In this document: piece after piece, positions 15,521-24,736 of the stretch
Layout: each line of letters opens with the position of its first letter
Position numbering within the stretch: position 1 is the stretch's first letter
Assembly (NCBI RefSeq): GCF_947503795.1
Contig: NZ_CANNEZ010000002.1
Span: forward strand, 434,001 to 498,000
DNA from: an uncultured Jannaschia sp.
GTDB taxonomy: Bacteria; Pseudomonadota; Alphaproteobacteria; Rhodobacterales; Rhodobacteraceae
DNA length: 64,000 nucleotides
Reading direction: 5' to 3'
Translations under genes and position numbers: made by a program
Notes under the pieces: generated by a model
What the model was told of the DNA's origin: nothing
The model's input: the letters and a program-made list of their open reading frames with translations, nothing else
Databases searched by the model: none

Positions 15521-16542
15521 TAGTAGCGCAGGGCCTTCGTCTTTCCGCGGAAGATCCAGTAGGCGAGAATCGTGTAGGCGAAGATCGTCGGCATCACGAC
15601 CGCCGCCCCGATCAGGATGATCGCCAGCGCATCCGGCGAGGACGCGGCCTCCCAGATGGTGAGCTGTTCGGGCACGACATACGGGTAGAAGCTGTAGGCC
15701 AGCCCGAGGAAAGCCAGCGTGAAGAGCGCCAACGCGGTCACGAAGGGCACCCAGGCCCAGCGGTCGTTCTCGCCCGGCAGGTGGTGGAAGGATCGCCAGA
15801 GCAGCCACAGCCCCGCCAGAGACAGGATCGGCAGCGGCGAGAGATAGAGCATCGACGGCAGCGAGAACCACTTCTCCCAGATGCGGTCCGATACGAGCGG
15901 CGACGCGAGCGAGATCGCCCCGATTCCGACCACGAGCCCCCAGATGCAGTTCTTGGCCCAGCGGATCGCGTTGACCTGCAACTCGGCCTCGCCCTTGAGG
16001 ATCAGCCAGGTCGCGCCGATGAACGCATAGCCCACGGTCAGCGCCAGCGCGCAGAGCGTCGCAAAGAGGAACGTCCCCCAGGTCAGGTCGAGGCCCATGA
16101 CGTAGAGGCCCAGCATGAAGCCCTGCGCCAGCGTCGCCATGAGCGAGCCGGAGAAGAAGAGCGCGTTCCAGAGACCCTTGTACTTGGCGCGCGCCTTCAC
16201 GCGAAACTCGAAGCTGACGCCCCGGAGGATCAGCCCGACCAGCAGGATGAAGACCGGGAGGTAGAGGGTCGTCAGGATCAGGCCATGCGCCGCCGGGAAG
16301 GCCACGAGGAGGAGGCCGACGGCGAGGACGAGCCAGGTCTCGTTGGCGTCCCAGAAGGGCCCGATCGAGGCGACCATCATGTCCTTCTGCGCGTCGTCAT
16401 CCGCCAGCGGCGTCAGGATGCCCACGCCCAGGTCGTAGCCGTCGAGCACGACGTAGAGCAGGATCGAGAACCCCATCAGGCCCGCGAAGACGAAGGGCAG
16501 CCAGATGTCGGGCGCGTATCCGAAAAGCTCCATACCCGTCAC
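15517..16542 (-). CDS. cydB: Cytochrome bd-type quinol oxidase subunit II (CydB/CioB)
   Basis: 341 residues with about nine membrane helices, e.g. GFSILLYVVLDGYDLGVGIL and PFWDANETWLVLAVG, hallmarks of subunit II. With CydA it oxidises quinol and reduces oxygen with high affinity, without pumping protons. Its ATG overlaps the cydA stop by 4 bases. No small cydX gene follows: only 12 bases separate it from mipZ. The bd oxidase complements the cbb3 oxidase whose assembly genes open this window. Confidence 0.94.
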   Translation of the reverse strand: MTGMELFGYAPDIWLPFVFAGLMGFSILLYVVLDGYDLGVGILTPLADDDAQKDMMVASIGPFWDANETWLVLAVGLLLVAFPAAHGLILTTLYLPVFILLVGLILRGVSFEFRVKARAKYKGLWNALFFSGSLMATLAQGFMLGLYVMGLDLTWGTFLFATLCALALTVGYAFIGATWLILKGEAELQVNAIRWAKNCIWGLVVGIGAISLASPLVSDRIWEKWFSLPSMLYLSPLPILSLAGLWLLWRSFHHLPGENDRWAWVPFVTALALFTLAFLGLAYSFYPYVVPEQLTIWEAASSPDALAIILIGAAVVMPTIFAYTILAYWIFRGKTKALRYY

Positions 16543-17987
16543 TCCGCCGGGGCCATGCCGCGATCCTCGCGGGTGATGGCGTCGACAACCGCCTCGCCCG
16601 AAGCCGGGGTCATGGATTCAAGCGGCTCGTCATGGGCGGCCTTGACCGCAAGATAGGCGATCACGCCGACATAGGCGAAGAGGAGCGCCGCGTAGATCAC
16701 GAGGTAGCCGATCAGGGTCGAGAGGACCATTCCGGCGGGCACCTGCGCCACCGCCTCGGCCGTTGTCATTACGCCGTTCACCAGCCACGGCTGGCGCCCG
16801 ATCTCGGTCGTGTACCACCCGGCCAGCGTCGCGACCCAGCCCGAGAAGGCCATCGGAACCAGCGCCCAAAGCAGCGGCTTGGGCAGGTGCCGGACGAGGA
16901 AGCGGCGGTCCGTCCCGGTCTCGGCGCAGGGCTTCCGCCGCCAGAGGAAGGCGAGCGATCCCCACGAGATCAGGAGCATGGCCATGCCGGTTCCGACCAT
17001 CGTGCGGAACGACCAGAACACCTTGTCGACCGGCGGGTGCAGGATGGTCCCGTCCTCGGCCACGAATTCATCCAGCGCGGGGATCGCGCCATCGGCCGAA
17101 TGGGTCAGGATGATCGACGCCATGTTCGGGATCGCGATTTCGAGATCGTTTTCGCGCGTCTCGGAGTTGGGCAACGCGAAGAGCACGAGAGGCGTGTTGC
17201 CGTCGGTGTCGGACCAGTTGCCCTCCATCGCGGCGACCTTGGCCGGCTGGTATTCCATGGTGTTGAGACCGTGCAGGTCGCCCATGAAGATCTGGAGCGG
17301 GATCAGAAGCGCGCCGAAGGTGATGCCGACACGGATCTGGATGCGCACCGTCTCTTTCCGGTCGCCGCGGATGTAGCGGAAGGCCGCGACGCCCGCGATC
17401 ACGAAGGCCACCGTCAAACCGCTCGCCAGCAGCATATGCGCCAGCCGGTAGGGCATGGACGGATTGAAGACGATCGCCCACCAGTCGGTCGCGTGGGCCA
17501 CGCCGTCGATCATCTCGAAACCCTGGGGCGTGTGCATCCAGGAGTTCAGGACGATGATCCAGAAGGTCGACATGGTCGTGCCGAATGCCACGAGGAAGGT
17601 CGCCAGCGTGTGCAGCCAGCCCGGCACGCGGGAGAAGCCGAAGAGCATGATCCCGATGAACACCGCCTCGAGGAAGAAGGCCGTCATCACCTCATAGGCC
17701 AGAAGCGGCCCGGCGATATTGCCGACCTTTTCCATGAAGCCCGGCCAGTTGGTGCCGAACTGGAACGACATGGTGATGCCCGAGACGACCCCCATCGCGA
17801 AGCTGAGTGCGAAGACCTTCACCCAGAAGCGGTAGGCCTCCATCCACTTGAGATCGCCCGTCCACTGGAAGCGCAGCTTGAAGAACAGCAGGAACCAGCC
17901 CAGCGCGATCGTGATCGTCGGGAACAGGATGTGGAACGAGATATTGGCCGCGAACTGGATGCGGCTGAGGATGAGGGTGTCCATCAT
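16539..17987 (-). CDS. cydA: Cytochrome bd-type quinol oxidase subunit I (CydA/CioA)
   Basis: 482 residues, shorter than E. coli CydA (522) because of a short Q-loop, as in cyanide-insensitive (CIO) oxidases. Heme ligands are His19 (b595), His184 (b558 region) and Met330 (FRTM); GRQPW is at 397-401. The starts MMDT and MDT are both possible. The gene overlaps the regulator upstream and cydB downstream by 4 bases each, making one regulator-cydA-cydB transcript. Confidence 0.95.
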   Translation of the reverse strand: MMDTLILSRIQFAANISFHILFPTITIALGWFLLFFKLRFQWTGDLKWMEAYRFWVKVFALSFAMGVVSGITMSFQFGTNWPGFMEKVGNIAGPLLAYEVMTAFFLEAVFIGIMLFGFSRVPGWLHTLATFLVAFGTTMSTFWIIVLNSWMHTPQGFEMIDGVAHATDWWAIVFNPSMPYRLAHMLLASGLTVAFVIAGVAAFRYIRGDRKETVRIQIRVGITFGALLIPLQIFMGDLHGLNTMEYQPAKVAAMEGNWSDTDGNTPLVLFALPNSETRENDLEIAIPNMASIILTHSADGAIPALDEFVAEDGTILHPPVDKVFWSFRTMVGTGMAMLLISWGSLAFLWRRKPCAETGTDRRFLVRHLPKPLLWALVPMAFSGWVATLAGWYTTEIGRQPWLVNGVMTTAEAVAQVPAGMVLSTLIGYLVIYAALLFAYVGVIAYLAVKAAHDEPLESMTPASGEAVVDAITREDRGMAPAE

Positions 17988-18535
17988 GCCGTTTTTCTCC
18001 GGAAGGGGTTGAGATTGGGTGCACGCTCGAGAAGGCCGCCCAGGCGGCGGCCCATCGTCATGAGCTGGACGAGGCGCTCGGTCTCAAGGCGCTCCATCTC
18101 GTCGTGGAAGGTGGTCATCATCTCGATCAACTCGCGCAGCTCGGCGATCCGCGCTTCTGCGTAGGGGTCACCCTGCGGGCCGGCCATCTCGAGCTCGCGC
18201 AGCTTGGTCAGCGTCGGGTCGATCTCGCGCTTGCGGCGCTGTGCCACGAGCGTGCGCACGATCTCCCAGAGGTCGTCGGGCGTGGTGAAGTAATCGCGCC
18301 GGTCGCCCTGGACATGGCGAAGCCGGACGAGATCCCAAGACTGCAACTCCTTCAGGCCCATCGACACGTTCGAGCGGCTGACGCCCAGACCATCGGTGAT
18401 CTGCTCGGCATTGAGCGCGGTCTCGGAGATGAAGAGGAGCGCGTAGATCTGCCCGACCGTGCGCGCAATTCCCCACCGGCTGCCCATTTCGCCGAAATGC
18501 AGGATGAAGTCGCGTTGGAGCGGTGTCAGGGCCAT
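17984..18535 (-). CDS. GbsR/MarR-type transcriptional regulator of the cydAB operon
   Basis: 183 residues. A winged helix (about residues 25-90, with NAEQITDGLGVSRSNVSMGLKEL and VQGDRRDYFTTP) is followed by a long helical, probably coiled-coil, dimerisation part. This is the GbsR/MarR layout. It is cotranscribed with cydAB (4-base overlap) and its promoter contains a perfect 18-base palindrome, so it very likely controls its own operon. The signal (oxygen, redox, nitric oxide or other) cannot be read from sequence; there is no Cys-based sensor motif. Confidence 0.86.
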   Translation of the reverse strand: MALTPLQRDFILHFGEMGSRWGIARTVGQIYALLFISETALNAEQITDGLGVSRSNVSMGLKELQSWDLVRLRHVQGDRRDYFTTPDDLWEIVRTLVAQRRKREIDPTLTKLRELEMAGPQGDPYAEARIAELRELIEMMTTFHDEMERLETERLVQLMTMGRRLGGLLERAPNLNPFRRKTA

Positions 18536-18544
18536 CGGATCGCC

Positions 18545-18573
18545 GTTTCAGAAATTTCTGAAATGCATGTAAA
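18545..18573 (-). promoter_or_regulatory. Promoter with palindromic operator for regulator-cydAB
   Basis: A perfect 18-base palindrome, TTTCAGAAATTTCTGAAA, covers 18546-18563, just before the regulator start. On the minus strand TTTACA (18573-18568) and TGAAAC (18550-18545) are 17 bases apart, so the palindrome occupies the spacer and the -10 box, an ideal place for repression. Binding by the adjacent GbsR/MarR protein is inferred. Confidence 0.65.
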
Positions 18574-18607
18574 CCGCGCTCCGATGGCGGCTAGGGGGTG
18601 TGACAAT

Positions 18608-19420
18608 CTATCCCCGCCGGGCCGGATCCCCCATCCGCCGCTCCAGCCGCCGGAGCCCGAGCGACAAGACGATCGTCATCGTGAGGTAAAGCAGAGCCAC
18701 GACGTTATACGTCTCGAAATACCGAAAGTTCCCCGCCGCCGTCAGCTTGCCGAGCTGCGCGATGTCCATCACGCCAACGACGCTGACTAGCGAGGAATCC
18801 TTGACCATGGCGACGAAATCGTTGCCCAGCGGCGGCAGGATCGTGCGGATCGCCTGCGGCATGACGATGTGGCGGAACCGGTGCCATCGCTTGAGCCCCA
18901 GCGCCTTGGCGGCCTCGATCTGACCTGGGTCGATGGATTGCAGACCGGCGCGGAAGACCTCGGCGATGAAGGCCGAATAGGCGATCACGAGGGCAAGGAC
19001 CGCGCGCCAGAGAAGCGGGAAGTCCCGTGTCCGCGCCTCCGGCAGGCCGATCCAGTTCCATAACGCCACGAGGCCGGGTGCGAGCACGAAGGCCACGTAG
19101 AGCAGCAGCACAAGGATCGGGATTCCGCGCACGATCTCGACATAGAACCGCGCGACCTGTCGGACGATCACGCTGCCCGAGAGCGACATGAGCGCGAGGC
19201 CGAGGCCCACGAGCGAGGCGGCCGTGAAGCCGGACGCGGTGACGAGGATCGTGATCCAGACGCCCCGCCGCAGGGTCGACAGCACCTGCCGCGTGCCGTC
19301 GTCGGTCAGGACCATGACGTAGGCCGTCCCGAGAAGGACGGCCACGGCCAGGAGCCACCACGGAAACTCGCGGTCGGGATCGGTGCGTGGGGACAAACTC
19401 TTGCTTAAGAGTTTGACCAA
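18608..19420 (-). CDS. Polar amino acid ABC transporter permease
   Basis: 270 residues in the HisM/GlnP family. The EAA loop reads EAAKALGLKRWHRFRHIVMPQAIR and is followed by LPPLGNDFVAMVKDSSLVSVVG, the typical contact with the ATPase. About five membrane helices. No normal start fits: TTG at 19420 is used here, within a hairpin region between this gene and the binding-protein gene. No ATPase gene or second permease lies nearby, so the complex must borrow an ATPase encoded elsewhere. Confidence 0.88.
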   Translation of the reverse strand: MVKLLSKSLSPRTDPDREFPWWLLAVAVLLGTAYVMVLTDDGTRQVLSTLRRGVWITILVTASGFTAASLVGLGLALMSLSGSVIVRQVARFYVEIVRGIPILVLLLYVAFVLAPGLVALWNWIGLPEARTRDFPLLWRAVLALVIAYSAFIAEVFRAGLQSIDPGQIEAAKALGLKRWHRFRHIVMPQAIRTILPPLGNDFVAMVKDSSLVSVVGVMDIAQLGKLTAAGNFRYFETYNVVALLYLTMTIVLSLGLRRLERRMGDPARRG

Positions 19421-19443
19421 GCGTTTTCGGAGAAAACGCTCAT
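19395..19443 (-). repeat. Double hairpin with a 12-codon ORF between binding protein and permease
   Basis: Two perfect hairpins: AAACTCTT/AAGAGTTT (19395-19402 with 19407-19414, 4-base loop) and AGCGTTTTC/GAAAACGCT (19420-19428 with 19432-19440, 3-base loop). On the minus strand an ATG overlapping the binding-protein stop (ATGA at 19443-19440) opens a frame of 12 codons ([12 protein letters not shown]) that ends at TAA (19407-19405) inside the second hairpin. The permease frame starts in between. Likely roles are differential expression or mRNA protection. Confidence 0.6.
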
Positions 19444-20225
19444 CCCCCGATCTGGTACTCGACGAACCACTTCTGGTTCAGCGCCTCGATCGTGCCGTCG
19501 GAGGCCATGTCCGCGATGGCCGCGTTCATCGCCTCGACGAGGTCCGAGCCCTTGGGGAAGATGAAGCCGAAATCCTCGGTCCCGAGCGCCTCGCCGACGA
19601 TCTTGAGGCCGCCATCCGAAGCGTTGACGTAGCCCTGCGCCGCCGTCGAATCCGAAAGCGCGAGGTCGACGTCTCCGGCCCGAAGCGCCTGAACGCCCGC
19701 ACCGAAGGTTTCGAAAAGCTTGATGCGCGGGTTCGCCTCGTCGCCGTCGAGCACGTCGTAGACGGTGACGTAGAACGGCGTGGTGCCGGGCTGGGCCGCC
19801 GCCAGCAGATCGTCATCGGCGGCGAAGGAGGCGGCGTCGGTGAAACGGTCCTCGTCGCCGCGGACGATCATCTTCATCTCGGAGGTCATGTATTTGTCCG
19901 AGAAATCGACCATCTCCATCCGGTCCTCGCGGATGGTGATGCCCGTCATGCCCATGTCCATCTGGCCCTCGGAGACGGCGGGGATCATCGCGTCCCAGCT
20001 GATCTTGACGTAGTCGGGCGTGATGTTGATGCGCTCGGCGATCTCGGCCAGGGCGTCGTATTCCCAGCCGATCGCATCCCCGGTGGCGGGGTCCTTGAAC
20101 TGGAGCGGCGGATAGGCGTCTTCGGTGGCGATGGTGACGGTGCGGCCGCCCAGATCGGGCAGATGGCCATCGGCGAAGGCGGGCGCCGCGAGCAGCGTCG
20201 CGGCCATGAGGGCGAGGGTTTTCAT
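19440..20225 (-). CDS. Amino acid ABC transporter periplasmic binding protein
   Basis: 261 residues from ATG with AGGAGG ahead. A signal peptide ([18 protein letters not shown]) precedes a type II periplasmic-binding (SBP_bac_3) fold: [57 protein letters not shown]. The ligand is probably a polar or acidic amino acid, judged only by family. It is followed by two hairpins and the permease gene, an arrangement that usually gives more binding protein than permease. Confidence 0.9.
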   Translation of the reverse strand: MKTLALMAATLLAAPAFADGHLPDLGGRTVTIATEDAYPPLQFKDPATGDAIGWEYDALAEIAERINITPDYVKISWDAMIPAVSEGQMDMGMTGITIREDRMEMVDFSDKYMTSEMKMIVRGDEDRFTDAASFAADDDLLAAAQPGTTPFYVTVYDVLDGDEANPRIKLFETFGAGVQALRAGDVDLALSDSTAAQGYVNASDGGLKIVGEALGTEDFGFIFPKGSDLVEAMNAAIADMASDGTIEALNQKWFVEYQIGG

Positions 20226-20286
20226 CTGGGGGATCCTCCTGTTGACCCCACGGATCATGGCGGAACCCCGGCGGGGCGCAAGGGCG

Positions 20287-21336
20287 TCAGATGTCGCCGC
20301 AGACCGGGCAATCGGCGCGGCGCTGCACGGTAATGCGCCGTGCCTCGGAATCGAGCCCGTCCCAGATGAACATCGCGCCCCGGAGCGTCGTCCCGGCCCC
20401 CGTGATCTCCTTGATCGCCTCGAGCGCCATCATCGACCCCACCACGCCCGGCAGCGCGCCGATTACACCCGCCTCGGCGCAGGACGGGGCGAGGCCTGCG
20501 GCGGGTGCCTCGGGAAAGAGGCAGGCCATGCAGGGCGCGCCGCCCGCGGGGTCGTAGATCGTGAGCTGACCTTCCCATTGGGTGATCGCACCCGCGACGA
20601 CGGGACGCCCGGTGGCGACCGCGGCGGCGTTGACCACGGCGCGGGTCTCGAAGCTGTCGGTGCCGTCGACGACGAGGTCGTACTCCTCGAAGAGTTCGGG
20701 GGCGATCTCGGGGGTGAGGCGGCGGTTGTAGGTCCGGATCTCGACATGCGGGTTCAGCGCCACGACCGCGTCCCGCGCCGAGGCAACCTTGGGCATCCCC
20801 AGGCGCTCGTCGGCATGGACGATCTGGCGCTGCAGGTTCGACAGGTCGACCGCATCGTCGTCGATCACGCCGATCCGGCCGACCCCCGCCGCCCCGAGAT
20901 AGAGGAGGACCGGCGCGCCGAGCCCCCCTGCCCCGACGACGAGGACCTTTGCGTCCTTCAGCCGCCGCTGCCCCGGCCCGCCGACCTCGCGCAGGGCGAT
21001 ATGGCGGGCGTAGCGGGTGAGTTCGGTTTCGGAAAAGGCGCCGGGCGCCGCCGGCATGCCCTCGCGCGCGGCCTCGGCGGCCTCGGCACGGGCCCGGACG
21101 CGACCCAGCCCCGCGCGATAGACGAGGATTGCGGCGACGAGTCCGCCGAGCACAAGCCATTGCCCCGGTCCACCGCCCAACTGCACCCGGATCGGGTGCC
21201 CGTCCGGCAACGCGAACATCGCGAAGAGCACCGCGACGTAGAGCAGCCCGATCATGTAGAGCCGCGCCTGAACCGGTGTCTTCAGCCACATGCCCAGCGC
21301 CCAGAGAGCGGCGGCAATGATGAGAACGAGCGTCAT
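20287..21336 (-). CDS. Membrane-anchored ThiF/MoeB/HesA-family adenylyltransferase
   Basis: 349 residues. The first 75 residues hold two or three membrane helices ([57 protein letters not shown]), unusual for this E1-like family. The ThiF domain follows: [47 protein letters not shown], the catalytic Cys in SCAEAGV, and zinc Cys pairs (CMAC, CPVC). It adenylates the C-terminus of a ubiquitin-like sulfur carrier (MoaD or ThiS). Overlaps dut by 4 bases. Confidence 0.9.
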   Translation of the reverse strand: MTLVLIIAAALWALGMWLKTPVQARLYMIGLLYVAVLFAMFALPDGHPIRVQLGGGPGQWLVLGGLVAAILVYRAGLGRVRARAEAAEAAREGMPAAPGAFSETELTRYARHIALREVGGPGQRRLKDAKVLVVGAGGLGAPVLLYLGAAGVGRIGVIDDDAVDLSNLQRQIVHADERLGMPKVASARDAVVALNPHVEIRTYNRRLTPEIAPELFEEYDLVVDGTDSFETRAVVNAAAVATGRPVVAGAITQWEGQLTIYDPAGGAPCMACLFPEAPAAGLAPSCAEAGVIGALPGVVGSMMALEAIKEITGAGTTLRGAMFIWDGLDSEARRITVQRRADCPVCGDI

Positions 21337-21788
21337 CGCCCGGTCGAGCCGAACCCGCCGGTGCCCCGCGTCGTCAGTCCCAGCTCCTCGACCTCGACCC
21401 AATTGGCCCGGATCACCGGCGCGATCACCGCCTGCGCGATCCGCATCCCGTGGGTGACCTCGAACGGCTCGGGGCCGTGATTGATCAGGATCACGCCCAG
21501 CGGACCGCGATAATCGGCGTCGATGGTGCCGGGGCTGTTGAGAAGCGTGACCCCATGCTTCAGGGCCAGGCCCGAGCGCGGCCGAAGCTGCATCTCGTAG
21601 CCCAGCGGAAGCGCCACCCGCAGGCCCGTCGGGACCAAGGCCCGGCCTCCGGGCGGCAGGGTGATCGTCTCGCCGCCGGTATCGGCATGGAGGTCGGCAC
21701 CCGCCGCGCCCTGGGTGGCGTAGGTCGGCAGCGGCAGATCGGGATCGCCATCGGGATCGCGGACCACGTCGACGGAAAGCGGGGTCAT
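21333..21788 (-). CDS. dut: Deoxyuridine 5'-triphosphate nucleotidohydrolase
   Basis: 151 residues, the normal size of trimeric dUTPase. All five motifs are visible, including [39 protein letters not shown] and the C-terminal [10 protein letters not shown]. It hydrolyses dUTP to dUMP, keeping uracil out of DNA and feeding dTMP synthesis. The ATG overlaps the coaBC stop by 4 bases; the frame upstream of it is a shadow of coaBC. Confidence 0.96.
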   Translation of the reverse strand: MTPLSVDVVRDPDGDPDLPLPTYATQGAAGADLHADTGGETITLPPGGRALVPTGLRVALPLGYEMQLRPRSGLALKHGVTLLNSPGTIDADYRGPLGVILINHGPEPFEVTHGMRIAQAVIAPVIRANWVEVEELGLTTRGTGGFGSTGR

Positions 21789-22987
21789 GCGAGAGCCTCG
21801 GCGATGCGCTGCGCCAGCCGCCGCGCGGTTTCGGTCTTCGACAGGCGGGGCCACGGCTCGGCCCCGGCATCGGTGATAAGCGTCACGGCGTTCTCGGTGC
21901 CGCCCATGATGCCGGTCGTGGGCGAGACATCGTTGGCCACGATCCAGTCGCACCCCTTGCGCGCGCGCTTGGCGGTCGCGTGGGTCACGACGTCGCCCGC
22001 CGCATCGCCCGTCTCGGCAGCGAAGCCCACGACGAGCGCGGGGCGCCGGTTGCCCTTCGACACGGTGGCGAGGATGTCGGGGTTCTCGGCGAAGCTCAGG
22101 ACCGGCAGGCCGTTGCCGTCTTTCTTCATCTTCGCGGCGCTCGCGTTCTCGACCCGCCAGTCGGCGACCGCGGCGGCCATGACCGCGACATCGGCGGGCA
22201 GCGCGGCCTCGACGGCGCGGCGCATCTCCTCGGCGGTCTGGACGCGGATCACGTCGACCCCGTCCGGCGGGGCGACATCGGCGGGGCCGGTCACGAAGCT
22301 GACCCGCGCCCCGAGATCGCGGAGCGCCGCCGCGATCGCGGTGCCTTGCGCGCCCGAGGAGCGGTTCGCGATGTAGCGGACGGGGTCGATGGGTTCATGC
22401 GTCGGCCCGGAGGTGACGAGCACGTGCCGCCCGGCCAACGGTCCGTCGGCGAAATGCGCCTCGATCGCGGCCAGCACGTCCGGGATCTCGGCCAACCGTC
22501 CGGGGCCGAACTCGCCGCAGGCCATGGGTCCCTCGACCGGGCCGACCACCTTGATGCCGTCGGCCAAAAGGGTCGCGAGATTGCGCTGCGTGGCGGGATG
22601 CTCCCACATGCGCACGTTCATCGCGGGCACGATCATCACCGGCTTGTCCGTCGCCATCAGCAGCGTCGTCGCGAGGTCGTCGGCCAGCCCGGCGGCCATC
22701 CGGCCCATCAGGTTGGCGGTGGCGGGGCAGACGACCACGAGATCGGCGGCGCGGCTCAGCTCGATATGGCCCATCTCGGCCTCGTCGGTCAGGTCGAAGA
22801 GATCGCGGTACACCTTCGACGCGGCGAGTGCGCTGGCCGAGAGCGGGGTGACGAATTCCTCCGCGGCGCGGGTCAGGACCGGGGTCACGGTGGCGCCGCG
22901 CTCGCGCAGGCGGCGGATGAGGTCGAGCGACTTGAAGGCCGCGATGCCGCCCCCGATCACCAGCAGGATTCGTCTGTCGGTCAGCAT
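21785..22987 (-). CDS. coaBC: Phosphopantothenoylcysteine decarboxylase / phosphopantothenate-cysteine ligase
   Basis: 400 residues, the usual bifunctional length. The N-terminal flavoprotein domain has [32 protein letters not shown] and PAMNVRMW; the C-terminal ligase domain has [22 protein letters not shown] and a dimerisation segment. Two steps of coenzyme A synthesis from 4'-phosphopantothenate. It starts the coaBC-dut-thiF transcript, the coaBC-dut neighbourhood being conserved in many proteobacteria. Confidence 0.96.
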   Translation of the reverse strand: MLTDRRILLVIGGGIAAFKSLDLIRRLRERGATVTPVLTRAAEEFVTPLSASALAASKVYRDLFDLTDEAEMGHIELSRAADLVVVCPATANLMGRMAAGLADDLATTLLMATDKPVMIVPAMNVRMWEHPATQRNLATLLADGIKVVGPVEGPMACGEFGPGRLAEIPDVLAAIEAHFADGPLAGRHVLVTSGPTHEPIDPVRYIANRSSGAQGTAIAAALRDLGARVSFVTGPADVAPPDGVDVIRVQTAEEMRRAVEAALPADVAVMAAAVADWRVENASAAKMKKDGNGLPVLSFAENPDILATVSKGNRRPALVVGFAAETGDAAGDVVTHATAKRARKGCDWIVANDVSPTTGIMGGTENAVTLITDAGAEPWPRLSKTETARRLAQRIAEALA

Positions 22988-23029
22988 GGACGGGCCACCT
23001 CCTGCCGCAGGTCTAGGCCAGCGGCGGCG

Positions 23030-23761
23030 TCAGCGGAAGGCGTCGCAGGGATCGGGCCGCTCGGGGGCAGGCGCGTCGAAGACGACATCGCCGCCGGGCG
23101 GAACGCGCCCGTCCTCGCCCTGCACGACCACGATGATCGCGACATCGGGCCGGACGCGCGCGATGGCAGCGGGCACACCCCAGTCGCGGCGCGCATGGCC
23201 GTTGCCGGTGATCAGGACGACCGGCGCGCCGTGGGCGTCGAGCGCCGCGAGCGTGCGGGCAGCGAACTGCGCATCGATGGCGCGTTGGCGGTCGACGAAT
23301 TGCGGCAGGAGGTGCGCGGGCAGCGCGTCGCAATGGACGGCGGCCTGCAATGCCTCGCGTTCGGCCTGCTGTTCGTCGGGCAGCGGCGCCCCGAGATCGT
23401 AAGGCGCCAAGTCCCCAGGCGTGCCGGCCGCGCCGACGATTGCCCCGTCCGAGGCGGCCATGATCTGCGCGTAAAAGCCGATGTCGGGCCAGCCGCTCTC
23501 GTCCCAGTCGAGCATCGGTCCCAGCGTCTCGGCGGTGCGGGGGGTGTCGGGTCCGATGCGATCGGCCTGTTCATCGGTCAATTGCTCGAAGATCACGGCC
23601 TTGGGTGCAAGCATGGCGACCAACTCGGCCTGACGGCGATGATGCTCGGGATTGCCGTGGATTTCGCCGATCACGTAGATCGTTGCATCCGGCAGGTCGG
23701 CGGCAAGGACCGCGCCGGTCCAGAGGATCAGCGCGGCGGCAATGGCAGCGCTTGGGTTCAA
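23030..23761 (-). CDS. ChaN-family secreted or lipoprotein-like protein
   Basis: 243 residues with a signal peptide (NPSAAIAAALILWTGAVLA) and the ChaN/DUF399 fold marked by YVIGEIHGNPEHH, IFEQLTDEQ and LITGNGHARRDWGV. Members bind heme in some species. The only start that fits is TTG at 23761, which overlaps the rpoH stop (TTGA), implying translational coupling to the sigma factor. No lipobox Cys is seen after the signal, so a soluble periplasmic form is likely. Confidence 0.8.
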   Translation of the reverse strand: MNPSAAIAAALILWTGAVLAADLPDATIYVIGEIHGNPEHHRRQAELVAMLAPKAVIFEQLTDEQADRIGPDTPRTAETLGPMLDWDESGWPDIGFYAQIMAASDGAIVGAAGTPGDLAPYDLGAPLPDEQQAEREALQAAVHCDALPAHLLPQFVDRQRAIDAQFAARTLAALDAHGAPVVLITGNGHARRDWGVPAAIARVRPDVAIIVVVQGEDGRVPPGGDVVFDAPAPERPDPCDAFR

Positions 23762-24636
23762 ACGAGGAAGCCCAGAACCTCGCGGGACTGCTTTTCGAGC
23801 GACTTGCGCATCTTGGCGAAGGCCGCCGCCTCGAGCTGGCGCACCCGCTCCTTCGAAAGCGACAGCTCGTTGCCGAGGCTCTCCAGCGTGCGGGGATCTT
23901 CGCGCAGCTTGCGCTCGCGGACGATGAAGCGCTCGCGGTCGTTCAGCGCCGAGAGCGCCGAGAGCAGCCATTCGCGCAGCATCGCTGTGTCATGCTTCAA
24001 CTCGACGTTCTGGTCGGCCTGGTCGGCATCGTCCTCGAGCGTGTCGATCCACTCGCGCCCGTCCTCGTCCGAGGATTGCGTGGCGTTGAGGCTGAAATCG
24101 GAGCCCGAGAGCCGGCCTTCCATCATCTCGACGTCATGCAGCGGCACGCCGACTTCCTTCGAGATCGCCTCGCGCATCGTCTGGCGGTCGAGGATCACGC
24201 CGTCAGCCAGCGCCTCGCGCTCCAGCCGGGCCTGAACGCGGCGCAGGTTGAAGAAGAGCGACTTCTGGCTGCTGGTTGATCCGGTGCGGACCATCGACCA
24301 GTTGCGCATCACGTAGTCCTGGATCGACGCCTTGATCCACCACACCGCGTAGGTCGAGAACCGGACGCCGCGATCGGGGTCGAACTTCTCGGCCGCCTTC
24401 ATCAGGCCCAGTCCGGCCTCCTGGATGAGGTCGTTCATCGGAGCGCCGTAGCGCTTGAACTTGGCGGCCATCGAAATGGCGAGGCGCATATAGGCGGTGA
24501 TCAGGCGATGGAGGCTTTCCTCGCAGCGGTCGTCGCGCCAGGCGTAAGCGAGCCGAAGCTCGGTTTCGGCGTCGAGTAATTCCGCCTTCATGGCCTTGCG
24601 GGACAAGGAGGTGTCGCGATTGAAATCCAGTGCCAT
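23758..24636 (-). CDS. rpoH: RNA polymerase heat-shock sigma factor RpoH (probably RpoHII type)
   Basis: 292 residues from the ATG giving MALDFNRDTSLSRKAM; a longer frame upstream has no similarity. Region 2 has RLAISMAAKFKRYG, DLIQEAGLGLMKAAEKFDPDRGVRFSTYAVWWIKASIQDYV; the RpoH box is QKSLFFNLRR (124-133); region 4 ends LSKERVRQLEAAAFAKMR. Rhodobacterales commonly carry two RpoH proteins, one for heat and one for singlet oxygen or oxidative stress. The 3' end overlaps the ChaN-like gene. Confidence 0.94.
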   Translation of the reverse strand: MALDFNRDTSLSRKAMKAELLDAETELRLAYAWRDDRCEESLHRLITAYMRLAISMAAKFKRYGAPMNDLIQEAGLGLMKAAEKFDPDRGVRFSTYAVWWIKASIQDYVMRNWSMVRTGSTSSQKSLFFNLRRVQARLEREALADGVILDRQTMREAISKEVGVPLHDVEMMEGRLSGSDFSLNATQSSDEDGREWIDTLEDDADQADQNVELKHDTAMLREWLLSALSALNDRERFIVRERKLREDPRTLESLGNELSLSKERVRQLEAAAFAKMRKSLEKQSREVLGFLV

Positions 24637-24736
24637 GTCTTGCCCCCCGAGGGTCGATGCGATGGTGAGGCTGGTCAGGCCACCGAAAGATCGTTCAGAT
24701 GGGGAAGACTCCCCCGCGCGGAAAAGTTCCGAAGAA

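Noticed and set aside
24637-24736. Cobalamin riboswitch before cobU
   Set aside because: The 100-base gap is too short and lacks the B12-box sequence.
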